A stretch of DNA of 64,000 nucleotides. It comes from Lithodes maja. Its lineage: Eukaryota; Arthropoda; Malacostraca; Decapoda; Lithodidae. Location: positions 1-64,000 of the forward strand of contig JBAKBP010000753.1 of assembly GCA_037953745.1 (NCBI GenBank), in the 5' to 3' direction. The notes under the pieces are model-generated. The model was not told the origin of the DNA, made no database searches, and was given only the letters and a program-made list of their open reading frames with translations. A program made the position numbers and the translations under genes. Positions 63,101-64,000 of the stretch are shown here, in pieces; positions within the stretch are counted from its first letter, which is position 1; each line of letters begins with the position of its first letter.

Positions 63101-64000
63101 AGCCCAACCAAATGAGCCACCGGGTCCTATCATGAAGTGGGCAAGATTCGGTGACTATAATAAACTAGTCAGAGTTGTAGCTTGGGTGTTGCGATATGTA
63201 TCCAATCTCAAGCTTAAAGTAACGGGCCAACTCTGCAACAGGGGTCACAACATTGATGCTCGTGAATTTAAAGCAGCTGAAGTAACTTTGATCAAATGGG
63301 TTCAAATAGAAACCTTTTCCAATGAATTAGAATCCTTGAAAAGCTCGAATAAGACATTAATGCCTAATATAGTGCGTCAACTAAGGTTGCACCTAGACAA
63401 TGGTCTCATCAGGTGTGAGGGTCGCCTGAAGTGGTCGGGTGTACCAGACGGCACAAACCGGCCTATACTTCTGCCAACAAGACATCACGTTACTGATCTA
63501 TTGATCATACGGGCACATAGGGAAGAAAAACACTACGGGGTATGTCATATTATATCAAATTTACGTCTCACATGGTGGATACCCAGAGTTCGACAAGTAG
63601 CTCGACGCGTAGTGAGAAAGTGTGTAATATGCCAGAGACTAAAGGGTAAACCATATGCAACTGAACCAGCTCCACCTCTACCTGAATGCCGTGTAAAGCA
63701 CGTAGAACCTTTCCAAGCGGTAGGATTAGATTACACAGGGGCATTGAAGACGAGGGAGCATGAGAAGGTTTATATATTATTGTTTACCTGTGCGACGTCT
63801 CGAGCGGTACACCTAGAACTATGTGATAATATGTCTAGCGAAGAATTTATGCTGGCGTTCAGACGGTTTTGTGCCCGTCGTTCATTCCCTCAACTCATTC
63901 TTAGCGACAATGCTCCCACTTATGTCCAAGCATCAAAATATCTAAAGGATATGAGTAGTGATCCTGCTATCATCACTTTTTTGGGAGAGAAGAAGTGCGA
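60156..64000 (+). CDS. BEL/Pao gag C-terminus and pol, open to the window end
   Basis: In frame with gag after its TAG, about 1280 codons with no stop. In order: end of DUF1759; CCHC-type knuckles (CKLCNNKHKWSFC, CVGCLSGEHGKQGQC, CRHCKGHHSDKLC); protease VLLDQGSQRSFI; RT with VVYDCSAHQGQ, YTSDIEKAFLMVKL and YIDNLQGTS (YIDN, a form common in BEL/Pao); RNase H with HTFCDASATAYG, PKMELTAMLLL and VWCDSQVALNW; integrase zinc finger (KHYGVCHI, RKCVICQRLKG), first Asp in VGLDYTG and second Asp in LSDNAPTY. The last integrase Glu and the 3' LTR are outside. Domain order is the normal one for BEL/Pao. Confidence 0.95.

Overview
The window is nuclear DNA from an invertebrate animal. The best guess is a crustacean, probably a decapod. 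The evidence is dense (GA)n, (GT)n and (AT)n microsatellites, Penelope-like, BEL/Pao, RTE-like and CR1/L2-like retroelements, piggyBac-type and TAA-flanked DNA elements, and a nuclear copy of arthropod mitochondrial DNA that only reads properly in the invertebrate mitochondrial code. No ordinary host gene could be supported. Essentially the whole window is repeats and mobile elements, many inserted into one another.

Layout. 1-5951: satellite array with an exact 147-bp period, about 40 copies. 5952-12086: AT-rich spacer, a CR1-like RT tail, three minisatellites (about 140 bp, 72 bp, 66 bp) and an RTE-like RT tail. 12087-19889: LTR element 1 (Ty3/Gypsy, minus strand, 1.8-kb LTRs). 20.1-24.5 kb: RTE-like non-LTR element whose 3' third is present twice, head to head. 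24.5-25.6 kb: endonuclease fragment of another non-LTR element, split by a TTAA-flanked MITE. 26.7-30.6 kb: tRNA-like SINE pieces and a cluster of inverted-repeat MITEs. 31.2-32.5 kb: Jockey-like RT. 34.3-34.7 kb: tRNA-derived SINE. 34.75-37.91 kb: numt (CYTB, ND6, trnT, ND4L, ND4, trnH, start of ND5). 40.1-41.7 kb: two head-to-head Penelope-like GIY-YIG ends. 41.7-46.9 kb: damaged CR1/L2-like element carrying a 4.3-kb piggyBac element. 46.9-57.7 kb: LTR element 2, with a MITE in gag and an intact CR1/L2-like element inside that MITE. 57.7-64 kb: BEL/Pao element inserted in the 5' LTR of element 2 and running off the window.

Two points stand out. First, both Ty3/Gypsy copies have integrase upstream of reverse transcriptase and a SCAN-like capsid region, the arrangement of Gmr1-like elements. 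Their deletions are complementary (element 1 lost RT, element 2 lost the integrase core), so the full layout is visible only by comparing them. Second, the BEL/Pao element carries a separate ORF between its primer-binding site and gag. It has all four SGNH-hydrolase blocks (Ser, Gly, Asn, His), a domain known from CR1 and Ngaro elements but not, to my knowledge, usual in BEL/Pao.

The nesting gives a relative order of events. Gypsy element 2 was hit by a TTAA-specific MITE, which was then hit by the CR1/L2-like element; the 5' LTR was separately hit by the BEL element. The second CR1/L2-like copy was hit by piggyBac, and the other copy preserves the matching empty site.
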